Below, one piece after another: positions 26,340-34,327 of a stretch of DNA of 64,000 bases. The DNA is from Abditibacterium sp. (GTDB lineage Bacteria > Armatimonadota > Abditibacteriia > Abditibacteriales > Abditibacteriaceae). Where the stretch lies: positions 193,541-257,540 of the forward strand of contig JAUJNG010000004.1 in the NCBI GenBank assembly GCA_030448265.1. Reading direction: 5' to 3'. The first letter of the stretch is position 1, and every line of letters begins with the position of its first letter. Made by a program: the position numbers and the translations under genes. Below the pieces are notes generated by a model. It was not told where the DNA came from. It saw only the letters and a list, made by a program, of their open reading frames with translations, and ran no database searches.

Positions 26340-26430
26340 TTTTGTTCTCTTTGCGCCTTTCACAACGGGTTTGACAAGCAGCCAGGGCAGCTTAACCCAA
26401 TTTCAAAAAAATTGTTGCGTCCTTTTTAGG

Positions 26431-26446
26431 TGGCAGAATCGTTGCT
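26431..26446 (+). promoter_or_regulatory. Sigma-54 type promoter of pilin 1
   Basis: TGGCAGAATCGTTGCT has GG and GC separated by exactly the -24/-12 distance of RpoN promoters. It lies 86 bases upstream of the ATG, the same distance as for pilin 2. Confidence 0.75.
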
Positions 26447-26516
26447 TCATTAAGCCACGGGAGCGAGACGCCATATCAACAAGTTTCGCTCTAAAATTTC
26501 AAGGGAGTAAATTCAC

Positions 26517-26675
26517 ATGATCCAACGTTTTATTCAAGAAGAAGAGGGCCAGACACTGGTCGAATACGGTCTTCTCATCTCGCTCATCGCTCTGGTGGTT
26601 ATCGCGATTCTGTCCATTCTCGGCAACAAAATCAAGAACACCTTCAACAGCGCCGCCAACTCCCTCACCACGTAA
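26517..26675 (+). CDS. Flp/Fap-type pilin subunit 1
   Basis: 52 residues. The type IVb (Flp) signature is complete: short charged leader MIQRFIQEEEG, predicted prepilin cleavage after Gly11, then QTLVEYGLLISLIALVV with Glu at +5 and Tyr at +6 and one hydrophobic helix that packs the pilus core. The protein is identical to pilin 3 (28880-29038). A GGGAG ribosome site precedes the ATG, a sigma-54 type promoter lies 86 bases upstream and an intrinsic terminator follows, so it is a monocistronic unit. Exported and assembled by a Tad-type system not in this window. Confidence 0.93.
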   Translation: MIQRFIQEEEGQTLVEYGLLISLIALVVIAILSILGNKIKNTFNSAANSLTT

Positions 26676-26692
26676 GAAAGGGACGCCACGCA

Positions 26693-26729
26693 AAAGCCCG
26701 TCAATTGCTCGCGATTGGCGGGCTTTTTT
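26693..26729 (+). terminator. Terminator of pilin 1
   Basis: AAGCCCGTCAAT pairs with ATTGGCGGGCTT, followed by a run of T, 18 bases after the pilin 1 stop. Confidence 0.92.
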
Positions 26730-26745
26730 CATTGTTTCTGCGCTT

Positions 26746-26761
26746 TGGCAAAACTGTTGCT
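26746..26761 (+). promoter_or_regulatory. Sigma-54 type promoter of pilin 2
   Basis: TGGCAAAACTGTTGCT, a good match to the RpoN -24/-12 consensus with correct GG-GC spacing, 86 bases before the pilin 2 ATG and just after the pilin 1 terminator. Confidence 0.8.
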
Positions 26762-26831
26762 TCCTGTGGGACAATGAGAGCGAGACGCTGCAACTCAAGT
26801 CTCGCCCTCCACTTCAGGAGGTGCAATTCAC

Positions 26832-26990
26832 ATGATCCAACGTTTTATTCAAGAAGAAGAGGGCCAGACCCTGGTCGAATACGGTCTTCTCATCTCGCTC
26901 ATCGCTCTGGTGGTTATCGCGATTCTGTCCATTCTCGGCAACAAAATCAGCAACACTTTCAATAGCGCTGCCAACTCCCTTTCCACGTAA
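26832..26990 (+). CDS. Flp/Fap-type pilin subunit 2
   Basis: 52 residues, differing from pilin 1 at only two positions near the C-terminus (Ser for Lys at 40 and Ser for Thr at 51). Leader, cleavage Gly11 and the Glu+5/Tyr+6 pair are conserved. It has a strong AGGAGGTG ribosome site, its own sigma-54 type promoter and its own terminator. Tandem near-identical copies suggest gene dosage or recent duplication. Confidence 0.93.
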   Translation: MIQRFIQEEEGQTLVEYGLLISLIALVVIAILSILGNKISNTFNSAANSLST

Positions 26991-27010
26991 AGTCATGGAC
27001 TTGCCAACCC

Positions 27011-27046
27011 AAAGCCCGTCAATTGCCTGCAATTGGCGGGCTTTTG
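27011..27046 (+). terminator. Terminator of pilin 2
   Basis: AAAGCCCGTCAATTG pairs with CAATTGGCGGGCTTT, followed by a short T run; nearly the same sequence as the pilin 1 terminator. Confidence 0.88.
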
Positions 27047-27077
27047 CGTTGTCTGCACACCGACGAAACTTCAACCC

Positions 27078-28706
27078 ATGACCGTTCCAACGCCCGAAAC
27101 GCCGTCGACGCTCCCCGCAAAGCCGGTTTCTGCTCCCGATGTGCCGCTCTGGGGCCGCATGGAACTGTTGTGGCTGGTGATGGCGCCGCTCTGCGCCCTG
27201 ATTTTCGCGCTCTGCTCGCCCCTGGCGCCCAACGACCTCTGGTATCACGTGCGCGCCGGAGAATTCATCGCTCGCGGCGCCATTCCGCACCAAAATGGGA
27301 TGTCGAACGGCGTGCCGCTTGATGCGCCCTACTATTATCAAAGCTGGCTGGCCGAACTGGGGCTTTTCGCGACGCTTCAAGTCGGCGGTTTGTCGGGTCT
27401 GGCGCTGTTGCGCGGCTTTTGTTTGAGCGCGACGCTGAGTCTGGTGGTCGCCGCCACGTTTCGGCGTCTGCTGCGGCTGCCCAGCGCGCCCGCGCGTTTG
27501 CCGGCGGCGCGCCTGAGCGCCCTCAGCGCCTTGTTGGGATTGGCGATTCTTTCCAACAACGTCGATTTGCGCCCGCAAACTTTTTCGGTGCTTCTTTTCG
27601 GCGCCTGGATTTTCGCGGTCGGCGAATTTCGCGCTCAAAATAGCTCCAAACGCGCGCTATGGGCCGCTTTTCTGGTGATTTTGACAGCGATCTGGGCCAA
27701 CACGCACGGCGCGTTCGCGGTTTCGATTCTGGGTCTGGCGGCGCTGGCGCTGGGCGATGCCCTCTCGCGCCACCCGCGCGCGCGCTGGAGTGTGGCCGTC
27801 GCCCTCGCCAGTTTTGCGGCTGTCGCGCTCAATCCGCGCGGTCTGGAACTTTATGTTTATGTGGCGCAGCTTTCCAACAACGAAATCGGGCAGCGCTTCA
27901 TTCAAGAGTGGAAATCGCCTGGACTGGGTGAATGGCACAGCGCGCTGTTTTGGCTCACGGCGGTAGGAGTGACCCTTTGGTGGGCCATATCTCAGCGCGC
28001 CGCCAAAACGAAAAACGAAAATTGGGGCGAAATCGCGGCGTTCGGCCTGTTTTTCATCATGGCGGCGCGCGACCAACGCGCCATGATCTGGTTCGCGCTG
28101 TGGACAACGCCGCTTCTGGCGTCTTTGGCCGCGCAAAAATTCGCTTCGTCCCCAGCGCCGGAGCGCCCCCTGCCGCGCGCCGCCTGGTTTTTCAATGCGG
28201 TTCTGCTGGCGTTTTTGCTGCTTTGCCCGCTCGCGTTTTTCCCCGCCATCAAACCAAATTTCCCCTGGCCCAGAGAATTTGCGCGGCGCTTCGCCCCAAC
28301 GCCCGCCTCGCTTTTTCCCGCCGACCCGCCTTTACTGCTCGAAAACACCACGCCCGTCGCCGCCGCGCAGTGGTTGCGCCGCAACCCGCCGCGCGGCCTG
28401 GTTTTCACCGATATGGTGTGCGGCTCCTACCTCACCTGGGCGACCCACCCCGATATCAAACCCTGGTGCGACCCGCGCATCGAACTGTTTCCGGTCGCTT
28501 TCTGGGAAGATTATCTGCGCCTGTCGAGCGGCCCGCCTGATGCCGCCCATGAACTGGCGCGGCGCGGTTTCAGCGACGCTTTGCTCGACCGCGAAACCCA
28601 GCCTGGCCTGGTGCGGCGCCTGCAACAAAGCCCGCAGTGGCAGCTTAAAGTGCATGGCGGCTCGACCGTTTTGTTTCGCCGCAAAAAAGACCGCGCTACA
28701 CCCTGA
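27078..28706 (+). CDS. Polytopic membrane protein, GT-C glycosyltransferase-like
   Basis: 542 residues with about ten hydrophobic helices. The first extracytoplasmic loop carries NDLWYHVRAGEFIARGAIP, resembling the acidic catalytic loop of GT-C glycosyltransferases of the DxWxHxxxG type. A soluble C-terminal region (about 420-542) follows. GT-C enzymes use lipid-linked sugars outside the cytoplasmic membrane. The start at 27078 is used because the earlier in-frame start at 27033 falls in the pilin 2 terminator. Placed between Flp pilin genes, it may glycosylate pilin or an envelope glycan; the acceptor is unproven. Confidence 0.75.
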   Translation: MTVPTPETPSTLPAKPVSAPDVPLWGRMELLWLVMAPLCALIFALCSPLAPNDLWYHVRAGEFIARGAIPHQNGMSNGVPLDAPYYYQSWLAELGLFATLQVGGLSGLALLRGFCLSATLSLVVAATFRRLLRLPSAPARLPAARLSALSALLGLAILSNNVDLRPQTFSVLLFGAWIFAVGEFRAQNSSKRALWAAFLVILTAIWANTHGAFAVSILGLAALALGDALSRHPRARWSVAVALASFAAVALNPRGLELYVYVAQLSNNEIGQRFIQEWKSPGLGEWHSALFWLTAVGVTLWWAISQRAAKTKNENWGEIAAFGLFFIMAARDQRAMIWFALWTTPLLASLAAQKFASSPAPERPLPRAAWFFNAVLLAFLLLCPLAFFPAIKPNFPWPREFARRFAPTPASLFPADPPLLLENTTPVAAAQWLRRNPPRGLVFTDMVCGSYLTWATHPDIKPWCDPRIELFPVAFWEDYLRLSSGPPDAAHELARRGFSDALLDRETQPGLVRRLQQSPQWQLKVHGGSTVLFRRKKDRATP

Positions 28707-28719
28707 AAAAATGTCTCGG

Positions 28720-28735
28720 TGGCCAATACCATGCT
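28720..28735 (+). promoter_or_regulatory. Sigma-54 type promoter of pilin 3
   Basis: TGGCCAATACCATGCT keeps the GG/GC spacing of RpoN promoters. It lies 160 bases before the pilin 3 ATG, leaving a leader of about 130 bases, longer than for pilins 1 and 2. Confidence 0.6.
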
Positions 28736-28879
28736 ACATACCTACGGCGCGGTTGAGAAGCAGCCAGCCCCCAATGCGGAGCCTCAAAAGCGAAGCCAAG
28801 GGAGCTATCGAAGAAAATTCTGCGACCGCACAAGCTCCATTCCGCTCACGACGAGCCATTTCAAGGAGGTGCAACTCAC

Positions 28880-29038
28880 ATGATCCAACGTTTTATTCAG
28901 GAAGAAGAGGGCCAGACTCTGGTCGAATACGGTCTTCTCATCTCGCTCATCGCTCTGGTGGTTATCGCGATTCTGTCCATTCTCGGCAACAAAATCAAGA
29001 ACACCTTCAACAGCGCCGCCAACTCCCTCACCACGTAA
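28880..29038 (+). CDS. Flp/Fap-type pilin subunit 3
   Basis: 52 residues, protein identical to pilin 1, with only a few silent base differences seen. Strong AAGGAGGTG ribosome site. Its promoter and leader differ from those of pilins 1 and 2, so expression may be timed differently although the product is the same. A GC-rich terminator follows. Confidence 0.93.
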   Translation: MIQRFIQEEEGQTLVEYGLLISLIALVVIAILSILGNKIKNTFNSAANSLTT

Positions 29039-29058
29039 GAAAGGGACGCTACAACCAA

Positions 29059-29090
29059 AAGACCGCCCCTTTCACTGGGGGCGGTCTTTG
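29059..29090 (+). terminator. Terminator of pilin 3
   Basis: AAGACCGCCCC pairs with GGGGCGGTCTT across a short loop, with T-rich sequence after it. Confidence 0.9.
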
Positions 29091-29153
29091 CTTTTTGACA
29101 CCGAATCAGAAAAAGTGCCGGTTTGAAGTTTGCACGCAAGCAACCGTGGATTA

Positions 29154-29169
29154 TGGCAAAATCAATGTT
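29154..29169 (+). promoter_or_regulatory. Possible sigma-54 promoter of pilin 4
   Basis: TGGCAAAATCAATGTT has a good -24 half and correct spacing, but GT replaces GC at -12. It is 83 bases before the ATG, close to the 86 seen for pilins 1 and 2. Confidence 0.45.
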
Positions 29170-29236
29170 AAAAAGGCGTTCAGATCGGGCAGCGCTTTTT
29201 CCATTGCTGCCACTTAACCTGTGAGGAGGTGCGACG

Positions 29237-29407
29237 ATGATTTCCCAATTTTTTTATGAAGAAGAAGGTCAGACGCTGGTGGAGTATGGGCTGCTGATTT
29301 CTTTGCTTGCTCTGGTTGTTCTTGGAGCGGTGGCACTGTTTGGCACTCGAATGAAAGGAATGTGGGGCAACAACGGCGAGAAATATCCTGACCCGCCTCC
29401 TCAATAG
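29237..29407 (+). CDS. Divergent Flp/Fap-type pilin subunit 4
   Basis: 56 residues. Leader MISQFFYEEEG, predicted cleavage after Gly11, then QTLVEYGLLISLLALVV with Glu+5 and Tyr+6. The tail differs from the other three copies and ends in a proline-rich segment (YPDPPPQ), so it may be a minor or tip subunit. GAGGAGGTG ribosome site before the ATG. The next gene starts 27 bases downstream and may be co-transcribed. Confidence 0.92.
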   Translation: MISQFFYEEEGQTLVEYGLLISLLALVVLGAVALFGTRMKGMWGNNGEKYPDPPPQ

Positions 29408-29434
29408 ATCCCGCATCGTCGCTTCGATCTTTCG

Positions 29435-31564
29435 ATGCCCTTTCTGCCACTTCCCTGGGCCGCTTTTTCTGCGGCGCCCGTTGCGAAGGGCCGCGATTTT
29501 TTTCGCGGCTCTTTTCTTTTTGCCGCGTTGCCCGCCGCAACTCGCGCCCGCGCCCTGATTTTTGCGCTTGTTTTTGGGGCGTCGCTGGCGCTCTACCTTT
29601 GCCTGCTGCCGCCTTCGCTGGTGCGCGGCGGCGATACCGGCGAACTGATCGCGGCTTCCTATACGCTTGGCATCGCGCATCCGAGCGGCTACTCGATCTG
29701 GTGCCTTGTGGGTCGCATTTTCGCGTTTTTGCCCTGGGGCGAAGTCGCGGCGCGCTACAACTTCCTTTCTGCCCTGTGCGGCGCGCTGGCGGCGGCGGTT
29801 ATTGCCCTCACGGCGCATCGTCTCCTCGACGAAAAAGCCGCGACGCGACGCGCCCAAGGCGCCGCGATAGGGGCAGGACTGCTCTTCGCGGGCTTTTTCT
29901 GGGTCGGCTCGCAGGCGCTTCTGGCCGAGGTTTACGCCCTCGCCGCGCTCGAAGGCGCCGCGCTTCTCTATTTCGCTCTCGTCTGGAAGCACAACCACGA
30001 CTGGCGCGATTTCTATTCCTTTGCATTTTTGGCTGGCCTGTCGCCTTTCATTCATTTGTCGGGAGTCTTTTTGTGGCCGATCCTGGGCGTCTGGGCGCTC
30101 TGGAAAGCCCCAAACCTGTCCGCCGCCCGCATCACAATCCTGGCCGCGTTGTTCGCAAGCGGAGCGATTTTCGCGCTTTATTTTCCGATCCGCAGCGCAG
30201 CTTTTCCCTCGCCGCCAGTAGCGCATCTCGACCGCTATTTTTATTTTCCGCTCGACTGGGGCCATCCTGCGAGCTTCGCGGCGCTCAAAAATCATCTCAC
30301 GGCGGCGCAATATAGCGGATTGCTCCAGCCGCGCGCCCTGCCCGATTTGCTCGAAAACCTCGCGCATCTCGGCCAAATGCTGGGGTTTCAATATCTGTGG
30401 GCGACGCCGCTTTTAGTCGTTGGCGCTCGTGTCGCTTTCAAACGGGGCGTCGGATGGGTTTTGGCGCTGATTTTTCTTGTCAACGTCAGCATCGAGATTC
30501 ACTACGACGTGGGCGACCAGTCGAACTTCTTTTTTCCGGCCTATTTGGTGATGGCGTTGTGGATGGCGCTGGGCTGGTTCGAGTTTTTCGGTTGGCTCCA
30601 CAATGCGGGCCGAAAGTTGGCGCGCGGCGCCTCGAACTCGCTGTGGCCCTGGCGGATGAGAACACTGGGCGCGCTGCTTCTGCTGGCCACCATCGGCGCG
30701 CAGTGGTTTTTGTTTGCTTCGGGAGCGTCGCAGCGCGAGGTGTTTCGCCCGCGCGACGGCGCCCTCGAAAGCGCGCGCGCCGCGCAGCAGTTGGCGAATC
30801 GAGAGGCCCAAACCGTCGCCGCGCTGTTCGTTTTCGACGATACGCTGTGGCCGTTCTGGTATGCGAAATACGTTCTGGGAGAGGCGCCCGATGTCGAAAC
30901 GCCCTGGGGCCGAGGTCTCAAGCATCTCGCCGACGGGGGAAAAATGGTGTCTTACGTCGCGCAGCTCAAAAAGCGCGGCCCCGTCGTCCTGGCGCAGTGG
31001 GATGAAGCCACCGACGCGCGTTTTCCGCTCGTGATGCTCACGCCGAGCGGCAATCTCTGCGTTGCCTCGAATCGCGCCCTGCCGCCGCCCGCCACGCCGT
31101 TGCGCGAAAGAATCGAAAATCCAACGAGCGGCCCCAACGGTTTATTGCGCGCTCGGATTCGCCGCGCCGCGCTGTGGCGCGGCACAGATGATGTCCCCGC
31201 GCTTTCACCCGCGAGTCTGGCGGCTTTCGAGGTTGATTTCCGCCTTCCGAATGCTCAAAAACCGCGTTTTATCGAGGTTTTAATCGCGCAAAGGGGCTTG
31301 TGGGACTCAATACCTCCCTCAACTCAACAAAGCGTGGTGGAAGGCGCGGGCGATACTGCAAAAGTCCTGGTTTCGCGGCAAAAGCGGCGGCTCATCGTCC
31401 CTGTGGGTGCTTCAGAGGGAATCTGGCGCGCCGCCGTGCCGTTGCAAATCGAAGCGAATTCGCCGCTCGGCCCCTACGAAATCTGGACGCGCTTGGTCGC
31501 CTCGCCCGATGATGTTCGAACCGGCTGGACGCTCAGCGACCGCGTGCTTTTGACCTCGAAATGA
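29435..31564 (+). CDS. DUF2723-family polytopic membrane protein
   Basis: 709 residues with about ten to twelve hydrophobic helices and a long C-terminal soluble domain. RGGDTGELIAASYTLGIAHP and SGYSIWCLVGRIF match the start of the DUF2723 family, which includes protein O-mannosyltransferase-like GT-C proteins. If active it would transfer sugar from a lipid carrier on the outer face of the membrane. It follows pilin 4 by 27 bases, again tying a sugar-transfer-like protein to pilins. Some outer helices are short, so topology is approximate. Confidence 0.8.
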   Translation: MPFLPLPWAAFSAAPVAKGRDFFRGSFLFAALPAATRARALIFALVFGASLALYLCLLPPSLVRGGDTGELIAASYTLGIAHPSGYSIWCLVGRIFAFLPWGEVAARYNFLSALCGALAAAVIALTAHRLLDEKAATRRAQGAAIGAGLLFAGFFWVGSQALLAEVYALAALEGAALLYFALVWKHNHDWRDFYSFAFLAGLSPFIHLSGVFLWPILGVWALWKAPNLSAARITILAALFASGAIFALYFPIRSAAFPSPPVAHLDRYFYFPLDWGHPASFAALKNHLTAAQYSGLLQPRALPDLLENLAHLGQMLGFQYLWATPLLVVGARVAFKRGVGWVLALIFLVNVSIEIHYDVGDQSNFFFPAYLVMALWMALGWFEFFGWLHNAGRKLARGASNSLWPWRMRTLGALLLLATIGAQWFLFASGASQREVFRPRDGALESARAAQQLANREAQTVAALFVFDDTLWPFWYAKYVLGEAPDVETPWGRGLKHLADGGKMVSYVAQLKKRGPVVLAQWDEATDARFPLVMLTPSGNLCVASNRALPPPATPLRERIENPTSGPNGLLRARIRRAALWRGTDDVPALSPASLAAFEVDFRLPNAQKPRFIEVLIAQRGLWDSIPPSTQQSVVEGAGDTAKVLVSRQKRRLIVPVGASEGIWRAAVPLQIEANSPLGPYEIWTRLVASPDDVRTGWTLSDRVLLTSK

Positions 31565-31598
31565 GCAAGGCACTTGCTAAAAGTTGCAGTTAAAGTGT

Positions 31599-31642
31599 GT
31601 TGATCGGTTCCCTCCCCGCAAGCGGAGAGGGAACCGGTCAAC
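31599..31642. repeat. Inverted repeat, 21-bp arms
   Basis: Arms 31599-31619 and 31622-31642 pair with two mismatches and a 2-base loop. Core CCCGCAAGCGGAG is shared with elements at 35721-35900 and 39983-40119. It lies between convergent stops, 2 bases from the oxidoreductase stop. Confidence 0.85.
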
Positions 31643-31643
31643 G

Positions 31644-32630
31644 TCACCCCGCCGCGCGATACAATTCGTGCATGACGCGGCTTTCCTCGGCGGCCTCGCG
31701 CACCGAAATGAGCGGCGCGTCGCCACCTTCCAGCTTGTTCCAGAACAACTCGAACGCGTGCGGCAGAGCTTCCGGCAACTGCGTCCACTCGCCGCCATCG
31801 GCGCCCTCGACGTGCTGCGAAAAGTAGAAAACTTTGCCGCTATGCACCAGAATCTGGCCCTGAGTGCCATGCACTTCGATGGGCGCCGAATACTTCGGAT
31901 CGACCCAGCCCGCTTCAAGTATCGCCACCGCGCCACTTTCGAAAGTGACCATTCCGGCGCCCCATTCATCGATCTGGCTCAAATCGCCGTAACGCCCCGT
32001 CGCGTTGCCCAGCGTCGCGGCGAATTTCACGGCGGGGCCGCATTTCTCGCCCAGAACCCACAAAACGATGTCGAGCGCGTGCGCGCCCAGATCGGCGAAA
32101 CCGCCGCCGCCCGCCTCGTTTTTGTCGGCGATCCAGCGCCACTGCGTATCGAACCAGCCCGCCAGCGCGCCCTGATGGCAGTTGGTGTAGCGCATCCGCG
32201 TGATAACACCGAGATGCCCCGCCTCGACTTCCTGCTTGAGGAAGCGATTATGCGCCGTCCCGCGCGAGAAAAAACCGGTCTGGAACACCACGCCCGCCCG
32301 TTCAACGGCCTCGGCCATTTTTTGCGCTTCCTCGCCGGTGATGGCGAGCGGTTTTTCGACAAAAAGATGCTTTTTCGCCGCCGCCGCGCGCTCGACCAGT
32401 TCGAGATGATGGCGCGTTTCCGAGCAGACAATCACGCTCGTCACGCTCGCATCGCCCAGAATGGTGTCCAGATCGGCGACCTGCGCGCCCAGTTCGGCGG
32501 CGTTGCTCGCGGCGCGCTGCGCGTCGTGGTCGTAGACGTATTTGCAGGTCACGTCGGAGCGCTTGTTGATGGTTTTGATGAAGTTGGGGGTGTGGATGTG
32601 CGCCACGCCCAGAAATGCGGTGGTTTGCAT
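31644..32630 (-). CDS. Gfo/Idh/MocA-family oxidoreductase
   Basis: 328 residues. N-terminal Rossmann domain with FLGVAHIHTPNF in place of the usual GxGxxG, and the family EKP motif in FVEKPLAITG, which contacts substrate and cofactor. The C-terminal alpha/beta domain has GGGGFADLGAHALDIVLW with the catalytic His region. Likely NAD(P)-dependent oxidation of a sugar or inositol. ATG at 32630 is used; 7 extra codons upstream are possible. It is divergent from the GNAT gene across a hairpin. Confidence 0.9.
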   Translation of the reverse strand: MQTTAFLGVAHIHTPNFIKTINKRSDVTCKYVYDHDAQRAASNAAELGAQVADLDTILGDASVTSVIVCSETRHHLELVERAAAAKKHLFVEKPLAITGEEAQKMAEAVERAGVVFQTGFFSRGTAHNRFLKQEVEAGHLGVITRMRYTNCHQGALAGWFDTQWRWIADKNEAGGGGFADLGAHALDIVLWVLGEKCGPAVKFAATLGNATGRYGDLSQIDEWGAGMVTFESGAVAILEAGWVDPKYSAPIEVHGTQGQILVHSGKVFYFSQHVEGADGGEWTQLPEALPHAFELFWNKLEGGDAPLISVREAAEESRVMHELYRAAG

Positions 32631-32666
32631 GATAAAATGGGGAAATCTCATCTATCCTATCAAAAG

Positions 32667-32762
32667 AGCCACAGAGGACACAAAGAACACACAGAGGGGC
32701 ACAGAGAAATGGAAAAGAAAACTTCTGTGTCGCTCTGTGTGTTCTTTGTGTCCTCTGTGGCT
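32667..32762. repeat. Inverted repeat, perfect 30-bp arms
   Basis: AGCCACAGAGGACACAAAGA... at 32667-32696 and its exact complement at 32733-32762, plus weaker pairing inside. Same CACAGAG/GACAC word as the repeats at 57703 and 61900. Ends 6 bases before the GNAT ATG, so it would be in the 5-prime leader if the promoter lies upstream. Confidence 0.92.
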
Positions 32763-32768
32763 ACTACC

Positions 32769-33176
32769 ATGCTCGAAATCAAAACCGATCTGGAAAACGT
32801 GGACTGGGAGCGTCTGGCGCAGGTTTACGCCGCCGCGTTCAACGGCATTCAGACGCCCGACCTCATCGAAACCGTATTTCGCCGTTCCTACGCGACGTGC
32901 ATCGCCTTCTGGAACGGGTGCATCGTGGGCGGCGTTTACGCCTTTTCCGACGGCGTTCTCGACGCTACCATTCACGGTTTGTGCGTCCATCCCGATTTCC
33001 AGAAGCTCGGCATTGGGCGCGCTTTGATGGCATCTTTGCTCGAACAGTTCGGGCCGGAAATCGCGGTTTTGCTCACGGCGGAAGCGGCGCACCAGCCAAT
33101 TTACCGCAAATTCGGCTTTCGCCCGCTCAAAACCGCGATGGCGAAGGGGTTTCCGGCAGAAGATATGGAAGCGTGA
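32769..33176 (+). CDS. GNAT family N-acetyltransferase
   Basis: 135 residues. The acetyl-CoA binding motif A is clear: LCVHPDFQKLGIGRALM, with the Q-x-x-G-x-G/A loop. C-terminal IYRKFGFRP is the usual end strand of GNAT. Substrate unknown. A long upstream frame covers the antisense of the oxidoreductase and is not coding. Start ATG lies directly after the hairpin 32667-32762. Confidence 0.9.
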   Translation: MLEIKTDLENVDWERLAQVYAAAFNGIQTPDLIETVFRRSYATCIAFWNGCIVGGVYAFSDGVLDATIHGLCVHPDFQKLGIGRALMASLLEQFGPEIAVLLTAEAAHQPIYRKFGFRPLKTAMAKGFPAEDMEA

Positions 33177-33184
33177 CAACTCGA

Positions 33185-33877
33185 ATGAAACTTTTTCCAA
33201 TTTTTGTAGTGTCGGCGCTCTGCCTTTCAACGGTGCCTCTGGGCGCGAGTGCTCAGGCCGTTACGCGCGATGAAGCGCAGGCGCTGATTGACTTCCGGCG
33301 CAGTGGCGGGCCGAATTCGCTGTCGACTCTGGCGCTCCTGCGCGAACAGCGCGGCGCGTGGGATGAAGCAGCGGCTTCGTGGCGCCTGCTCAAAAAGCGT
33401 TACGGAAAGAAAAAAAGGCAGCGCGATTCCAGCGCGCCGACCTTCACCTGGGCGCAGTTGGCCGATTTTCATTTGCAACGCCTCGCCCGCAAGCGCAGCC
33501 TCAAAGCGCATCCGCCGCGCCTGACGGAGCCGTTGCGGCGTCGCTTGGCCGATGCCGCCCTTCGTTTCGGCAATAATCCGCCTGGCGACCAACTCGATTT
33601 CGCGGCACAGGCCGACCTCGACGGCGATTTGGTGGACGAAATGGTGTTCGTGAGCCGTGTCGGGCCGTTGGGAAAGCGAACCCGCATCATCATGGGCATC
33701 GCGCGCTTCGATGGCCGCGATTATCGTGTGGCGTGGCAAACCAAAGGCAGTCCCGCGTTGCTTCACGTCACCGATGAAGACGGCGACGGCTGGAAAGAAA
33801 TCTCCCTCGGTTACGAACCCGAAACCGACAACGGCGCGACCCTTTATTTCAACGGCAAATCGGTCATTTTTTGGTGA
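33185..33877 (+). CDS. Secreted hypothetical protein with acidic VCBS-like loops
   Basis: 230 residues, signal peptide ending near GASAQ (about residue 24). A helical basic middle part is followed by loops ADLDGDLVDE and DEDGDGWKE, similar to those of the secreted protein at 2275-3099, so the C-terminal halves may be related. It starts 8 bases after the GNAT stop and is probably co-transcribed. No catalytic motif recognised. Confidence 0.65.
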   Translation: MKLFPIFVVSALCLSTVPLGASAQAVTRDEAQALIDFRRSGGPNSLSTLALLREQRGAWDEAAASWRLLKKRYGKKKRQRDSSAPTFTWAQLADFHLQRLARKRSLKAHPPRLTEPLRRRLADAALRFGNNPPGDQLDFAAQADLDGDLVDEMVFVSRVGPLGKRTRIIMGIARFDGRDYRVAWQTKGSPALLHVTDEDGDGWKEISLGYEPETDNGATLYFNGKSVIFW

Positions 33878-33908
33878 AAGTGCCAGCGATTAAATTTGCT
33901 GGTTTTCT

Positions 33909-34160
33909 ATGGGCGACCTCCAATCCGCGCGTTTAATCTTCCTCAAAGGCTGGCTCTTTTTGTTGTCCGGCCTTGTCGCGGCGGGCGTGCTGCTGGGCGA
34001 AAACTTCTCGCTTCGCACCGCGTTTCTGCTTTTCGTGGCGATCTGGAGTTTTTGCCGCTTTTACTATTTCGCGTTTTACGTCATCGAGAAATACGTCGAT
34101 CCCAGTTTCAAATTTTCGAGTCTGTGGGCGTTTTTGCTTTATCTGGCGCGGCGGCGATAA
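33909..34160 (+). CDS. Small two-helix membrane protein
   Basis: 83 residues with two hydrophobic segments (GWLFLLSGLVAAGVLLG and TAFLLFVAIWSFCRFYYFAF) and a basic C-terminus. Conserved small membrane proteins of this size are common; no family recognised. Same direction as neighbours, 31 bases after the secreted protein. Confidence 0.6.
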   Translation: MGDLQSARLIFLKGWLFLLSGLVAAGVLLGENFSLRTAFLLFVAIWSFCRFYYFAFYVIEKYVDPSFKFSSLWAFLLYLARRR

Positions 34161-34327
34161 GAGCGGCAACGTCGCGGCGTTTGGTGCGTTATAATAGGCA
34201 CGCACATTCCGATTTCGCACGTCACACGGCGAATTTTCGCGGAATCTCAGGCTCGAATTTCAGGTTTGGTCGCTTTCGTTAGCCCATGATTGGAACTGTC
34301 GGGTCACAACGAATTTGCAGACCAAAT

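Noticed and set aside
28736..28879. Leader of pilin 3 as a cyclic-di-GMP (GEMM) riboswitch
   Set aside because: The roughly 130-base leader has some pairing and A-rich loops, but the characteristic GEMM stem and GNRA/tetraloop-receptor words are not recognisable.
26340..31564. Complete Tad pilus locus
   Set aside because: No TadA, TadB, TadC, RcpA, TadV or peptidase genes are found; only pilins and two GT-like proteins.
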